A DNA stretch of 64,000 nt from Polytrichum commune (GCA_950295325.1 OX485807.1:14909001-14973000); one strand, 5' to 3'. Positions 48,409-61,050 are shown, numbered from the stretch's first letter. Numbers and translations: made by a program. The notes: generated by a model not told the origin, from the sequence alone.

Positions 48409-50961
48409 GGGCCACTTCACACACAAGGCTGAAGGGCCCTGACCATGGCAATGTAAGAGCTCTCATTGGTCGAAAAAGCGGAGACCGTCCAAGTTCACTC
48501 CACACTAGGAGGTGAAGGCTTAAAGGCCCAAAGAAAAGTTTGTGGATAAAAAGTCTACATGGAATCTTACATGGCAGGTTGTAGATAATGGTGCATGGTC
48601 TACTGGAATTTGCGTCAGACCCACCTCCAAGAAGTGGGCCTGACGCAAATTTCGGGAGACCATGACTTTTCTAATATATTTTTCTTCTAGTAGGGCATAT
48701 TTCGAGACAGCTTGCAGGGAAAATTCCATAATAGATTCTAGGACAAACAAACACCGCCAAGTAATTCTCTTAAATTGATAAAGTTTGAGACATATTATAT
48801 TAAACCAAATCCTCCCCTCTTTTTCCACCAACAAAATATGCAATGGTCCCCCGACATGGTCCATTCACTTCACACTATGCTTGAGGGACCAAGACTACAT
48901 ATAACGGCTTTCCCAACACCCATGGTACGGCCTTTGGATGAGAGTCAAGGGCCCTCACCATTACAAGGTCACGGCTCTTGGCTCGTGTGCGAAGTGGCCC
49001 TAAGCTTAATCATCCTGGTGTAATTTCCTCGCCTTCTGCCAGTGAACTTTAGAAGCATCTTCTTCATTGCTAATACAATACATAGCCTGTGAGCTGGCTA
49101 GGCTCGTCAGCTGGCTAGGCTTGTCAAGCCGGTGTAATGTGAAGCTGGAACCATGGAACTTAGGGCCACTTCACACACGAGCCAAGAGCCATGACCATGA
49201 AATTGTGAGAGCCCAAAAGAAAGCGTCCAAAGGCCGTCCGAAGACACCTTCAAAACCACGCAGCGTGGTCACGGATTCTCAAGTGTAGTGTGAAGTCATA
49301 TGTGACTGGGCCCTCAACCAAATGCTATTTCAATGAATTTCTATTCGTGCGGGTCGAGTTCTCACACATGATAAAATAAAATAAACCAACGGTTGTGAAC
49401 GTTCAAAGTGCCTTGGTCTCCCATTTTTGTGTCGGGCCTACCTCCAAGAGGTGGTTTTTGAGAATAGTCCAAGTGACCATGCAACATGATCCATTCGATG
49501 CGATGTAGGAATCCATATAGACTTTACATCCATCTCGCATTCACATACTCGGTTGGTCCCTCAAGCGCAGTGGGAAGCGAACTTGGACCGGCTCCGTCTT
49601 TTCCACCAATGAGGGTGCTTGAAGTGTACTGGTCACGGGCTCTCAGTCTCGTGTGTGAAGTGGCTCGTAACTTAAGGTTAGTTAAGGAATTTCATCCTGT
49701 TCGTGAGCAGTTCTGGATCAAGTGTTGAAGAGAGCATCTTTCTTGGCTACTATAATACTAGGCCACTATTATACTAGGCTACTATAATACTAGGCTTTTT
49801 TAGCTTACAGACTTGTCCGGATGTGCAGACTGGGCACATGTCATGTTGGGGACTCTAGCCTAGATACGAGCTCTGCAATGATCTATAGAAGCTATCCACA
49901 TAACCCTGCAATAGTACTAAGGGTTAGTTCTCATGTAGACCGCTCGCCCACTAGATTCTAGGGGAAATGTACATGTCGTCGGGTTACATCTATATTTTCA
50001 CTAGAATATGTGGAAACTCACTGTAAGTTGTGTACCACTGCTTATATGATGTTAAAAGACTCGACTCTTGATCAACGATCCTTGTTAAGTAAATATTGTC
50101 ATCTACAAAAGGTCCAGTTTAGGATCGATGGCCCCAACAGTGTGTTAAGGGCCACTTCACACATGAGCCAAGTGTTGTGCGTGACCATGAAATTGTGAGA
50201 GCCCAAAAGGAAGTGTCTAAAGGTTGTCCCAAGACACTTCCAAAATCATGGAGTGTGGTCAAGGGTCCTCAAGTGTCGTGTGAAGTCATATGTGGCTGAC
50301 CTCTCAACCAAATAGTATTTCACTGAATTCCTATTCACGCGGGGTCCTCACACATGATAAAATATATTAAATCAACGGTTGTGAGTTTGTGGAGTGCCAT
50401 GGTCTCCGGGTTTTGTGTTAGGTCTACCTCCAAGAGGTGGTTTTTGAGATTAGTCAAAGTGACCATGAAACATGATCCATTTGATGCCATGTAGGAATCC
50501 ATGGTGGACTTTAAATCCATCTTGCATGCATTGGTCCCTCGAAGCGTGGTGTGAAGCGAACTTGTGCCGGCTCCGCCTTTTCCACCAATAAGAGTGTTTG
50601 AAGCGCAATGGTCATGGGCCGTTCCATCTCATATGTAAAGTAGGGCCACTTTGTACACAAGACTGAAGGCCTGTGACCATTGCATTCTAAGATCTCGTAT
50701 TGGTCGAAAAGGCTTAGACCGTCCAAGTTCACTTCACACTAGAAGGTTAAGGCCTAAGAGCCGGAAGGAATGATCATGAATGAAAAGTCCACATGAATTC
50801 CTACATGGTGGACTATTAATAATGTTTCACGATCTGCCATAATTTGTGTCATGCCCACCTCCAATGACAAATTTTAGCAGACCGTGTCAGTGCCTTTGGA
50901 TGAGAATCAAGGGCTCTCACAACTACATGGTCACAACCCTTGGCTCATGTGCGAAGCAATC
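48409..50961. mobile_element. Cluster of four Tourist-like (PIF/Harbinger) MITEs
   Basis: Copy 1 (48409-49000, 592 bp) has termini GGGCCACTTC / GAAGTGGCCC and a perfect TAA duplication on each side. Copies 2 (49163-49667), 3 (50149 to about 50645) and 4 (50643 to about 50961) share the terminus GGGCCACTT and internal strings TGACCATG, GTGAGAGCCC and ACCTCCAAGAGGTGG. The TAA/TTA duplication and GGG-type terminus fit PIF/Harbinger. None has a transposase. Copy 1 contains a strong hairpin at 48607-48654 (TTTGCGTCAG...CTGACGCAAA). Confidence 0.75.
49745..49796 (+). repeat. 16-bp tandem repeat, three copies
   Basis: GGCTACTATAATACTA, GGCCACTATTATACTA and GGCTACTATAATACTA follow each other directly, with a partial fourth unit (GGCT). 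Confidence 0.9.
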
Positions 50962-51290
50962 ATAAGGTATGCCGGACTTATGTGGTCACCCATCTTAACT
51001 GGACACCTACATTTGAGTGGTATATGTTTTGACATTAAAATAATCCATTAAAAAATTTCAAACATGCTCGCACACATCACGTTATCATTATTGCAATTTT
51101 AATTTCGTCTTATTCCATGATGTCACATGCTGCACTAATTCTCTATTATCATGCATTCATGTTTACATTGCAAACCTCCTTAATATCATGTGCACTTTGA
51201 TTGGCACATGCGTGATATTAGGGAGGTTAGAGTATACTAAGTGCATACACCTCAAGCCTGCCCACATTATACCTAGATCTTAAAGAAGTC

Positions 51291-51407
51291 CAGAACAATG
51301 AACGAGGAGAACCGGCCAGTAGTTACAAATGAATCGGTTGAGTTCGAGAAATATCAGGTTGAAGATCAAGACTCCAGGGAAATTATCAATCATTTTAGAG
51401 GAATCCA
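51291..51407 (-). repeat. Interspersed repeat D, copy 3 (inverted)
   Basis: The reverse complement matches the repeat at 24995-25200 and 58541-58742: ATTCCTCTAAAATGAT, GGAGTCTTGA, TATTTCTC-AACTCAACC and the following ATTCATNTGTAACTA. Confidence 0.6.
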
Positions 51408-52105
51408 TGGACGATACCTCAAAATGAATATAGAAAAACCGAAAGATCACAACTTGTAACTGGTCGATCTCGGCCGGTTATGCTCAAAAATCTCCCCACA
51501 CAGTGGTCCCGAAAGCAGAGGAAAGTGGTGAAACTCAGATTCCAGATTGAAAGGCCCCCGGGGAAGAGGCAGCCAAAGGAGAAAGGGAGAGCCTGTCTCA
51601 CAGGCCACGAAGGGGACCAGGAAGGTGCCCTCATTCACGGTTGACCCCCGCACATTTGCACAAATTACTAAACAATCCCTCTCCCCCACACTTTTGTAAA
51701 TTCGTGTCATCTTTGGTTTCTGGTTGTTTTCTGTAGCTACCGCTCCCTATCTTTCTTCATGGGAAGCGGAGGAGGAGATCAAGAGGCAGTCGGAGCTGGG
51801 CGCTCGCTGCGACGGTGCTAATTTACGTTAGTCAGATTGAAGGTTTAAGCTTATTGGAATTTTTACCTTCTACATGTGTACTGTTTCATGGCTATTGTAA
51901 GTGTGGAGGTTAGTGGTGGTCGAAGTTTTCCACAGTGGCGGAGCTCACAGCCACCTTTGTGATGGTTTTATGCCCAATTTGTTGCAAGAAGCTGTGAGGC
52001 GAGGCGTGTGGTTTTGGGCGCTTTGAGTGTTTGATGTAAGCTCCCGGGAATCGAATTTTTGGTTTTTGTGATTTTTTGCGACCTTCAGGGCAGTGGAGGA
52101 GCAGA

Positions 52106-52165
52106 GGGGGGGGGGGGGGGGGGTTAAGTTTCTGGTGCTAAGTTAGTCAGTTGGGGGGGGGGGGG
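52106..52165 (+). repeat. G-runs upstream of the NPR1-like gene
   Basis: An 18-G run (52106-52123) and a 13-G run (52153-52165) lie about 0.8 kb upstream of the start codon. GGGAGGGAGGAGGGG follows the second. This sequence could form G-quadruplexes on the coding strand. Confidence 0.8.
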
Positions 52166-52930
52166 AGGGAGGAGGGGAGTGTTTCGGGGGAAGTGAGGTT
52201 TTGGGTCAGTGCTCATTTCGCAGATTGACGGTTTATTAGATTTTGAGTTGTTTTGAGATGGGTGTGGCATATTTTAATTTTACGCCCAATTTGTTGCTCG
52301 GTGTTCCGGAGGAGGTTTCTGTGTGTGAGGCAGGTTTGTGAGTTTTAGGCGCTTTGAGTGTTTGCCGCCTTTTTTAAAGTGTTCCTCTCACCCCGGAGTA
52401 TTTTGGCTTTTCAACACCTGAGATTTACGAATTGGAAGTTGTTGAAGAGGATGATGGGCTGTGATGCCTGACACATTTTGCAATTCGACCTTGTCGTATT
52501 TCCGGGGGTTACTTAGCGGAACCAAACTCAAGAACCTCAGTGTATGGACGTTGGGGATGGTTTTGGCGTCAGAAGTGCGTGTGAAGAAGGGTGGGAGGAG
52601 GATGTTTGGTTGCATCTGCAACATGAGCAGGATGTAGTTGCAAGCTGTGTGAGCTTCACTATGTATCATTCACTTTCACATCACAGGGCGCGGAAGAAAA
52701 GAGAACTCTGACGATGAGTTCTCATGTACAGTGAACACCATCTCATGTGGCCAGCAACATCATCAGTCATATAGCATCATTATCTCAAATTATATGTAGT
52801 GATCCATTTTTTGGAGGAAAGGATTTGAGATTTTTTGAGATTTGCGGGGATATATCCCGTGGATGTGAGTTGGCCCTAATTTGAGAAAGGACAGGGAATA
52901 TCTTGTGGATTTAAGGAGGTGGTGTCAGTC

Positions 52931-55900
52931 ATGGCGCACTTAACCCTGTCCCAGCCGGCGCCAGAGTTGAGTTTGGTGCCACTAAGTGAAAATGGTTGCA
53001 ATGGGGGGGTAGGGAAAGGCGCTCTTGAGAAACTAGGATTAGACTTAGCTAATTTGATACAGGTCGCCGATGAGGAATACAGTGATGTGATCATGATTGT
53101 TGATGGTAAGAGGGTGCCAATCCACCGTTGCATTATCGCTGTGCGGTGTCCCAGTTTTCGCAAAGTATTTGCTGGAATGGGAGCTGAGAAAGCAGAAGGG
53201 AGCAAAAAACAACCTGAGCTGGAGCTTAACTCCCTGGTGAAAGAGGGGAGGATTGGATATGAAGCATTCATGACTGTAATGGGTTATGTGTACGGGGGGA
53301 AATTGAAACCCTTGAATATTGTTGTAGAATGTTGGGATCCTTCTTGTGCCCACTCAACATGTCGGCCGGTTATAGACTATGTTCTGGAGCTTCTTTGTGC
53401 TTCTGTTTTATTTGGCATCCAGGAGCTGAAGACCGTTGCTGAGGTATTTATTTGATATACTGAGCCAAGCTTCAATTATCTCTAGTTACAGATATTTCAT
53501 CCGGGTGAAGTTAGTTCCACCATCACTTTTGTGTAGCGTGTTTAGTTCTTTCACAAAGGCAAGTGCCTCTGGACAGAATTGCCTATAAATAGGCATTTAA
53601 AGCTCTGTACCCACTTCTCATAGAATATGAAACACTCATTTAGTGCGAGATGATTGCCAAATCTAAATCACGTCCATAGCCATTTTCCACATAAATTTTG
53701 GAGCTCATATGAATATCTTATCCATTATCGAAGTGAAGATTCGCAAGCTCATTAATTGGTCATATAGGTTCCCCATAGTAATCTTGATTATTGAACCTAG
53801 AACGGTTAACAGATTTTGAGCACGTAGTCCAATTTCTTTCAAATGCATTTTCCTTTGGTATTTGTTCTTAGATCCACACCTCACCACACACTACTCAATT
53901 ATAGGTGTTTGATTAAGAAAAGTAACCAAGGAAGGCCTGCATACCTTAGTGTAATGTCTGGAGTTTTCCCACAGCATGTTATTAGGATACCAATGTGCAG
54001 TAAGTTGTTCAGATTTTTATGCCAGTGTGTCCATTGTGGTGGATGCATGATAGAGTCACCCTTGCTTGCATAGACTGATTGAATGTGTATAACTTCTTTT
54101 TCAGCTGTCTCTTATGTAGAATCTATGTCTGTAATCAAATGACTTGATATTATGTTGGCTTGCAATTTATCAATGTAATGAATTGAAAGTAGTGGTAGTC
54201 CTGAGGATCTATGTAGTGGTAGTCCTGAAAGTAGTGGTAGTTTCTGGAAGGTACTATGTCAGTGGTTGTGATTTTGTGCAGATCATTTACATTGTTTCTT
54301 TGTACTGGTTTGCAGCAATATCTTTATAATCATCTTGATGATTTCCAAGTGGACAATGTAGTACATATTTTGAATTCAGCTTGTACAAATGGAAGTGCTG
54401 AGCTGCAGTCACTCTGCTTATCTGCAATAGCGGCATCGAATATTGATAATGTTATGGTTGAGAAAGAAGTTCGAGGAGCAACGTTGGAGCAAGTGAGGCA
54501 AATCCGAATTGAGCTTGGGAGTGACGCACCTGACTTGGACTCGGCTCAAGAGAGTCAATGCAAACAAATACACAGGCAATGTTTTTGTCTTTGGAAGATA
54601 TCCGCCAAAGTTCCTGGTAAATGGGTCGCATTATCTCCCTGAATAACAGGGGCTGCTAAGTGGGTACCTGTTGGACAGGAATGATGTTCGGGTGGACAGT
54701 TCCTTTGAGCTGGTGTAGCCCACTTCAGTATTCAATTAATCATCCTGTGTCTGTCTGTGCACTAGACTATGAAGCTATGAAGCTACGAAGCTTGTAGAGT
54801 TGTGGATGGCTGACAGTCTTTTGCATGATGCTTATGCCACTTAAAAATAACTTGCACTCCTTGCATCAAAACATCTTGCAGTATTTAGCAGTAGATGCAG
54901 ACTGTTACTTGTAGCAGATTGTATTTCCATCTCTTGCTTGGTTTGGTGTCTTGACTCTTTTTTTATATTGGTTTTGGTTTTGTGCAGGGCTCTTGACCTA
55001 GATGACATTGAACTGGTGCAAATGTTGTTGGATGAAAAGAAGCTTGATCTTGATGGTGCATATGCACTTCATTATGCTGCAGCATACTGCAATGCCAGAA
55101 CTCTAGCTCGGTTGCTGGATCTGGGTTCAGGAGGTAAACCCATAAGCTCATGTGCACTGCTGTTCTCGATTTGAAGAGTTTGTAAAAGGAATCAGCTCTT
55201 ATGGAGTCATTAAGTAGGCTTGAAGGGAACGAGTTTCTTGTTGACAGATTTGTTTGCCAGCAGGTTTTTGAAGGAATATATTTTCTACCAGGCGTGGAAG
55301 TACTTTTCAATGTGGAATGACAATCTCTGCATGATCTTTGCAGATGTCAACCTTCGCAATGGAAGGGGAATGACAGTTCTCCATGTTGCAGCCTGGCGGA
55401 TGGAGCCTCAGGCTTTAGGAAACCTTATAGCCAAAGGGGCACGTCTACAGGAGTATACTCCTGATAATCAAAGAGCACTTGATATCTGTAAGCGGCTGGT
55501 GAAAAAATCTCAAATTAAAGGGGATGCGGGCCAGAAGGACAGCTTGTGTATTGAAATACTAGAAGAGGCAGAGAACAACGTTGCAACAAAGATTCCAAGT
55601 TCTGCTGTAGCTATGATGGCTTTACCAACCACTGAAGAAAACCTCATGTCAACCCTCCTCTACCTTGAAAATCGAGGTATTTTATCACCCATGTGTGTCG
55701 TTCTTCCATGTGTGTTGTTTTTTCCAATCCATGCAGACCATTTTTGTACTGGCCAGTTCAGTTCCTCTCATGCATAAGAAACTTCCCCTGTGTACTGCCT
55801 AATCTTGTTCTTGCATGTGTGTTGTGTACAGTGTCATTAGCCCGGCTGCTATTTCCTCAAGTACTAGATGTTGTGATGGACATGTCACAAGTGGATGCAT

Positions 55901-56695
55901 ATTCTGAGTTCACAAAGATTCAATATGGTTCACCCAGAGCAGGGGTGGCAAGTAAGAGGAGAAAACACTGTGTAGATTTAAATGAAGAGCCAACGAAAAG
56001 ACTTGCTGGGTTGATTGGTTGTTCTATCAGTGATGAATCAAAAGAAAGTCGTATGGAGGTATTAAAGCACAGATGTGATGCTCTTGGAAAAGCCAGTACG
56101 TATTTTATGCCATATCTCTTATTTGTTTCTTATTGTAGATTTTGTTGTTGTTTACCAGTGACCTTGACGCATATTTTGGTTTTGAGTTCAAAGCTGTGTC
56201 GGGTGTCCAACAATCTCAGGAAACAGAAGTGCTTTGGATCTATGCTTGCAAAATTTGCTTTGTTTTTCTCTCTTAAGGCTCTAGTGGTCTGGATCCAACA
56301 TCTGGGAGTAGTTTATGTACTGCAGCAGGTCTTATGTTACAATGTTAATTGACTGTTACTTATCACTGTGATGTGTGCACTATGCAGCTGCAACGGCAAG
56401 GCGATTTTTTCCTCGATATTCAGAAATTATCGATAAGTATGTACTAGACGATGATTGGAATGAGCTCAGTCAAAAAGCTAGTGAGGAGCAGCTGCTGAAG
56501 AAGAGACGATATGTTGAATTGAAGAGTATACTGCAGGATGCCTTTCTGAAAGATAAGGCGGATATGGACAAGAAAGCCTCGAATGCAACGGAGAAGCAAA
56601 AGAAGTCGCGGAGTCGATTAGATGTACCCTTGTCGTCATCCTCCTCCACGTCATCATCTAGAGGCACGGGTGGCAGCTTAGTAACAAAGCTGTAG
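52931..56695 (+). CDS. NPR1-like BTB/POZ-ankyrin transcriptional co-regulator
   Basis: Six exons (52931-53443, 54316-54575, 54988-55133, 55344-55676, 55832-56095, 56388-56695) give 607 residues, close to Arabidopsis NPR1 (593). ATG 52931 was chosen; an in-frame ATG at 52919 adds four residues. Exon 1 encodes the BTB/POZ domain (YSDVIMIVDGKRVPIHRCII) and the NPR C2HC zinc motif CWDPSCAHSTC. Exons 3-4 carry ankyrin repeats (YALHYAAAYCN, GMTVLHVAAWRMEP). Exons 4-6 form the NPR1-like C-terminal domain (LENRVSLARLLFP, ARRFFPRYSEIIDKY). The Arg of LENRV corresponds, as I recall, to the salicylate-binding Arg of NPR1/NPR4. VDLNEEP resembles the EAR-like VDLNETP of NPR3/4. A basic KRRKH and a Ser-rich tail follow. 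The C-terminal domain separates it from shorter BOP proteins. Known members work in the nucleus with TGA factors in salicylate signalling. Intron 2 uses a GC donor. Confidence 0.93.
53608..53935 (+). repeat. Interspersed repeat C, copy 2, in intron 1 of the NPR1-like gene
   Basis: It matches 22497-22825 in direct orientation over about 330 bp. It accounts for much of the 872-bp first intron and lies outside the splice sites. Confidence 0.65.
54576..54987 (+). other. GC-AG intron 2 of the NPR1-like gene
   Basis: The exon ends CACAG and the intron starts GCAATG, with acceptor TGTGCAG at 54987. Only this junction gives the family sequence IHR-ALDLDD in frame. The nearest GT (in CAATGTTTTT) would lead to a stop within a few codons. 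CAG/GCAA fits the known strong consensus of U2-type GC-AG introns. Confidence 0.8.
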
Positions 56696-56699
56696 GTGA

Positions 56700-58540
56700 T
56701 TAAGGAGAATCATTCCCTTTCAACATCAGTGCCAGCATGGACAGGAGTTAGTGAAGGTCAGTTGCTTTTGTGGGTAATCATGAGTCTTTTCGCGATGCTA
56801 CCGAGTGAAGGCTTCATTCTCAGGCATTGAGCTTGCACCTGCTTGCACAAACATCAACGTCGTGGTGGATGATACAATTGTACCTTATATTTTTCACATT
56901 GCTGAGGACATGAAGGTCAGCACAGTTCTGCAGGTACTCACCACATGTGTTATACCGATTTGAGATGCTCAAAATTTACCTTTTTGATCAATACAACAAG
57001 CTTGAGGTCTTGAGAGCTTCATTCAGTGCTTATGAACTAGGTAATGGATGTGAGGAGCCTTGTCATGACCTGTAGTAGGTACTGGGTGCCTACTACATCC
57101 TATTGCAAGATGACACGTGTCTATCATCATACGTAGAGGTTAGGCCATAGCATGATCAGTTACAGCTGATAATGTGCCTCCTCATATCCAATTAGGAATA
57201 GACATGTCAGCAAAAGAGAAATTTCTTGGCCTGACCACTACTGCAGGGCGGTGATGTGCTGACCTACTTCTTATGTTCAGTAACTGAAGCAAGAGTTGGC
57301 TTTCTATAACATTGGAAAGAATAATCCCACTATCTATAATTTGGGGGCCGCTTGCCAGACTAGAACATGCACATTCTGAAGTCAACAAGCAAAGACATCA
57401 CTGTTTGATAGAGCTAATATTGCCTAACTTGGTTGACAATGGTTAACATTAACATTTGGTTTTGGTATTTTAGTGCAGATTACCTCTGTACAGGATCATA
57501 TCTGAATTTTCTTCCTTTCTGCACTTGTGGAGTGATTTCTTTGTCTTGTGCAAATTTTCACACTTTAAAAGTGTTCCTCTGGCCAGGTTGGAGAAAGGAG
57601 GATTTTTGCATGGAGGGAGACTTCTTCAGGGCCTGCTTCTGAGATGTGTGGCTTCATGAGAAACAGTGGCAAGCAATTGAAAGGTCTGAAAGATGCGTTG
57701 TTCTTCCATCTTCTGTTTTGTTTCAGTAGTTTCAGTTATTCCTTGATTAGGAGCTCTTATATCTCATCTCTGATTTTGACGTTTTAGTTTTTTTTTGACC
57801 TGGTCACTTTCATTATTTTTGTCCATACCTATTCTAGCCCAAAGGGTCTGGGGTTTTGGTGTAGTAAGTTCCATCACAGCATGAATGTGTGCGAAGTGTT
57901 CCAGAGTCTTTTTTTTCCTCCAATTTTACATATCAATTGTCAAATAGGCAGCATGAGAGGTTTTACTATCTCAGGTGTAAATTTATCACAGCACACTGTC
58001 ATCGATTAATCAAATACCCATACAGATGAAACTTGCATTCACACTCTCAATGTGTGGGAATCTCTACCTGTTGGTTTGAATTTGAATACTCTCCACTGTA
58101 TCTTTCTTGCATGTATACATTTAAACAGATTGTGATAAGGACAATACATGACTTTCAGAGATGGAGAAGTTAGTTAGGTTCACTACATTAATTTCTATCA
58201 CAATCCATATTTTTTGTAATTCTCTCATTGGTTCCCTTCATATTGAATTTGATTTCATATCAGGATATCCAGATTAATTTGCACATGCAATTCGCAATTG
58301 CCACCCTGCATTTCTTGTATAAAACCTCCTAAACAGAGTTTGGGTTAAGACCACTGGGTCATTAATTGAATGCATTACAATTAAATTAAGAGTATTAGCA
58401 CTACACTTACAAAACCTGTAGAAATTGTACAACGACACATTTGTATAGAGGAGCATATTATTGCATGATTGCATTTGCAGCAAGGACATGGATTGTTTGT
58501 CACATTACCTATATTTGTGGGGAGTTCACAGTAGCTCCAA
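56700..58540. other. Region downstream of the NPR1-like gene
   Basis: The 3'-UTR must start here, but its end could not be placed. No coding region is supported. Confidence 0.4.
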
Positions 58541-58742
58541 ATCAGTGATCAGGGAGATTCTTGGGCATAATCGGTTGAGATCCTAGTGTTTGCAAGTCCA
58601 ACCGGTTACATGTTGATATCCTTCGGTTTTCCTTTGTGAAATTGGGGTATATTCTATAAATTCCTCTAAAATGATCGGTAATTTTCCTGCAGTCTTGAAC
58701 TTCAATCAGTTATTTCTCAAAGTCAACTGGTTCATCTCCCCA
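58541..58742 (+). repeat. Interspersed repeat D, copy 2
   Basis: It matches 24995-25200 in direct orientation with few changes, including GATCCTAGTGTTTGCAAGTC and AAATGATCGGTAATT. There is no ORF. Confidence 0.75.
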
Positions 58743-58879
58743 TCATTGCTCCAAATGTGCTCATTTTGTTGGAAATTGTGGATGGCCGTATCCCCCTTTT
58801 GCAAATAAATGCATTTATGGCAATGGGTGAGAGCCCTTGGTGCAGATTTTCCAACATATTCCGCACTTTTAATCCTCAA

Positions 58880-61050
58880 TCATTGTTTGTTGTGTAAATA
58901 CAGCCACGGCTGGTTTACCTTTTCATGCGGGCCTTGTTCCTTTAAGCAGTCATTATTGTGGGAAGCTCCACAATTATATAGAAGCTAAATAACAATAACC
59001 AATAAAACAAGGAGTTATGGGTGGTATGGAAGCTAGGGATGAGGTTAGAAGAATCGAAGTAGGAGCTATTAAGGAGTGCAGTTTTTGGGTGACATCTTGT
59101 CTGGGTGGGCCATCCTTCTTTGTCATGAGCACATTTCTTTGAAGAGATTGCAAATCTTTTGTTTTGCTTGGTTGTTTTTGTTATCTCTTGCATGTCTATG
59201 TTCCTTGTAAAAACATACTCATATTTTTGGAACTTATGAGAGCTTACTTGAACATGATGTACATGAGAGCAAGGAAAGACCCATGGAATGCATAAGGTAG
59301 GAAGGGAAAGAGAGAGTTTACAAGGAGAATAGGGAAGAGGGTTAGAAGATAACTTTTTACTTCTTCTTGTCACACTACATATAGTCAACTTGCCAATGAT
59401 GTGACACCTTCATTTATCTCTAAATGTTTGAGGGAGGTCCATAAATTTGTTCCACATAATTCTAGTGAGTAATTGACATGTTTACCCATTGAACCATGAG
59501 CACATGTAGAGGAGGCTAGGGCAATGATCACCTTGAGTGGAAGGGAGAGCCCCTTTGGCAAACTCCCTTTCCAATATGCAAATAGTTTTAAATTTTCATT
59601 TTTTATTTACTCCAAATTAGGAAGTTTGTTCCCATTTACATGAAGGCTTTGCATGTCATATTTGCAATTGTATTTGGACCAAGACTTGGCCTATTGTTAC
59701 CCCCCATATGCACACTAAACAACTTTATTAGTGTGCACCTCATCAGTTTTCAACCCACATCAAATGTCTAGTTTAACATTAGTGTGGGCCACTTAATTTA
59801 TTTTTAAAAAAAAATCCATAGGAAATTCATGTGGGTGACTCTTTTTATTTTATGTTGTTTTTGTCCATACTCAAGGTGTCGGTTGGAAGCCTTCAAGAAG
59901 ACTGAGGTCTTGGCCCACATTATTCCTACCTTGACTAGACAAATAGTGTGGTCTATATTAATTGTTTCCATGTTAGATTTTCACCTACATTAAGAGGACT
60001 ATTTAGTGCATCTATTGAGAACTCTCTATTGCCTCCAAAATCTTGGTCCTGAAATTCTATACATGATTATCATTCTAGCCCTACATGATCCTTCAAGAAG
60101 GTAGACAATCTTCATTTTGAGGATGAAAGAAAAGAAACACTGGCTACCCAAGGATTTGAGAATGAATGAGTTCTTCATTTGAAAATGATACGAAATTAAT
60201 GAGAAAAATGGATAGAAGCCATCTAGTCTCAATTTCATCTCATATGGTGTCAATCAAGTACTAGATATTTTGCTAGGTGAAGTGCGCGTGGGGGAATTAT
60301 TGCATGTGAATGCCCCAAAGTAGTGTGTAATGTTGGACTTTACTTTTTTAATCCTTAAAATGCCTGCCCATTGGAGGTCCCAAAATGACTTTGAAGACAC
60401 TAATTTTTTTGGCATTTTCATTTCCACATTTGGTGGAAGCCTTGTTGTGGAAACTAGACATTGTCTGACCAAATCCCAAAATTTTAATGGAGGTACATGT
60501 GGAGCTCAAATCCAAATGGCCACAATAGATGTGGCATGCGGAGTGTAATATAAATTAGAATTTGTTTGGGTTAATAAAAATGAGAATCCAAGGGAGATAT
60601 GGGCCCCATTACTTAACATCCTAAATCCCCTAAACCAACCGGTTTAGGGAGCAAATGCACTAGGAATCCCAACCAAAGATATTCTTTAAAAAAAAAAACC
60701 TATCACACAATTCTCATATCTGGTCTAATTTGCAAAAACTAATTAGCAAATGATATCAAATCTTACATATCCAACATTTCAAAACATTTTCTTAAAGAAA
60801 GAGAAAATTCAATTCATAAAACCTACAAAAAAAGCATTCATTTTGACACATTTGGCCTACATGTGCACTTTAAGGGTTAAGAGAGTTTGATGCCATCATG
60901 AGCTTCGAAGATCCGCGCTCAGTCTAGCACAACATACCATAGGCTACAAGCAAGTTGGGCACATTTTGCCCAATAATTAATTAATTTTAAAAAGGGCTTA
61001 GGCAGTCCGTAAAAACATTTATAAAAATAGGCATATAGGCATATATACAT
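58880..61050. other. Gene-free spacer
   Basis: No gene is supported. A stretch at about 59710-59930 resembles 23200-23430 (GTTTTCAACCCA, TGTGGGC/GACT, GGTCGGAAG), so it is probably a decayed repeat. A palindromic CCCTAAACC / GGTTTAGGG pair lies at 60629-60650. Confidence 0.45.

Noticed and set aside
51641-51646. TTGACC W-box candidate upstream of the NPR1-like gene
   Set aside because: A single 6-mer is expected by chance at this density, and the transcription start is unknown.
60629-60650. CCCTAAACC / GGTTTAGGG pair as a telomeric remnant
   Set aside because: Only one imperfect telomere-type unit on each side; no array.
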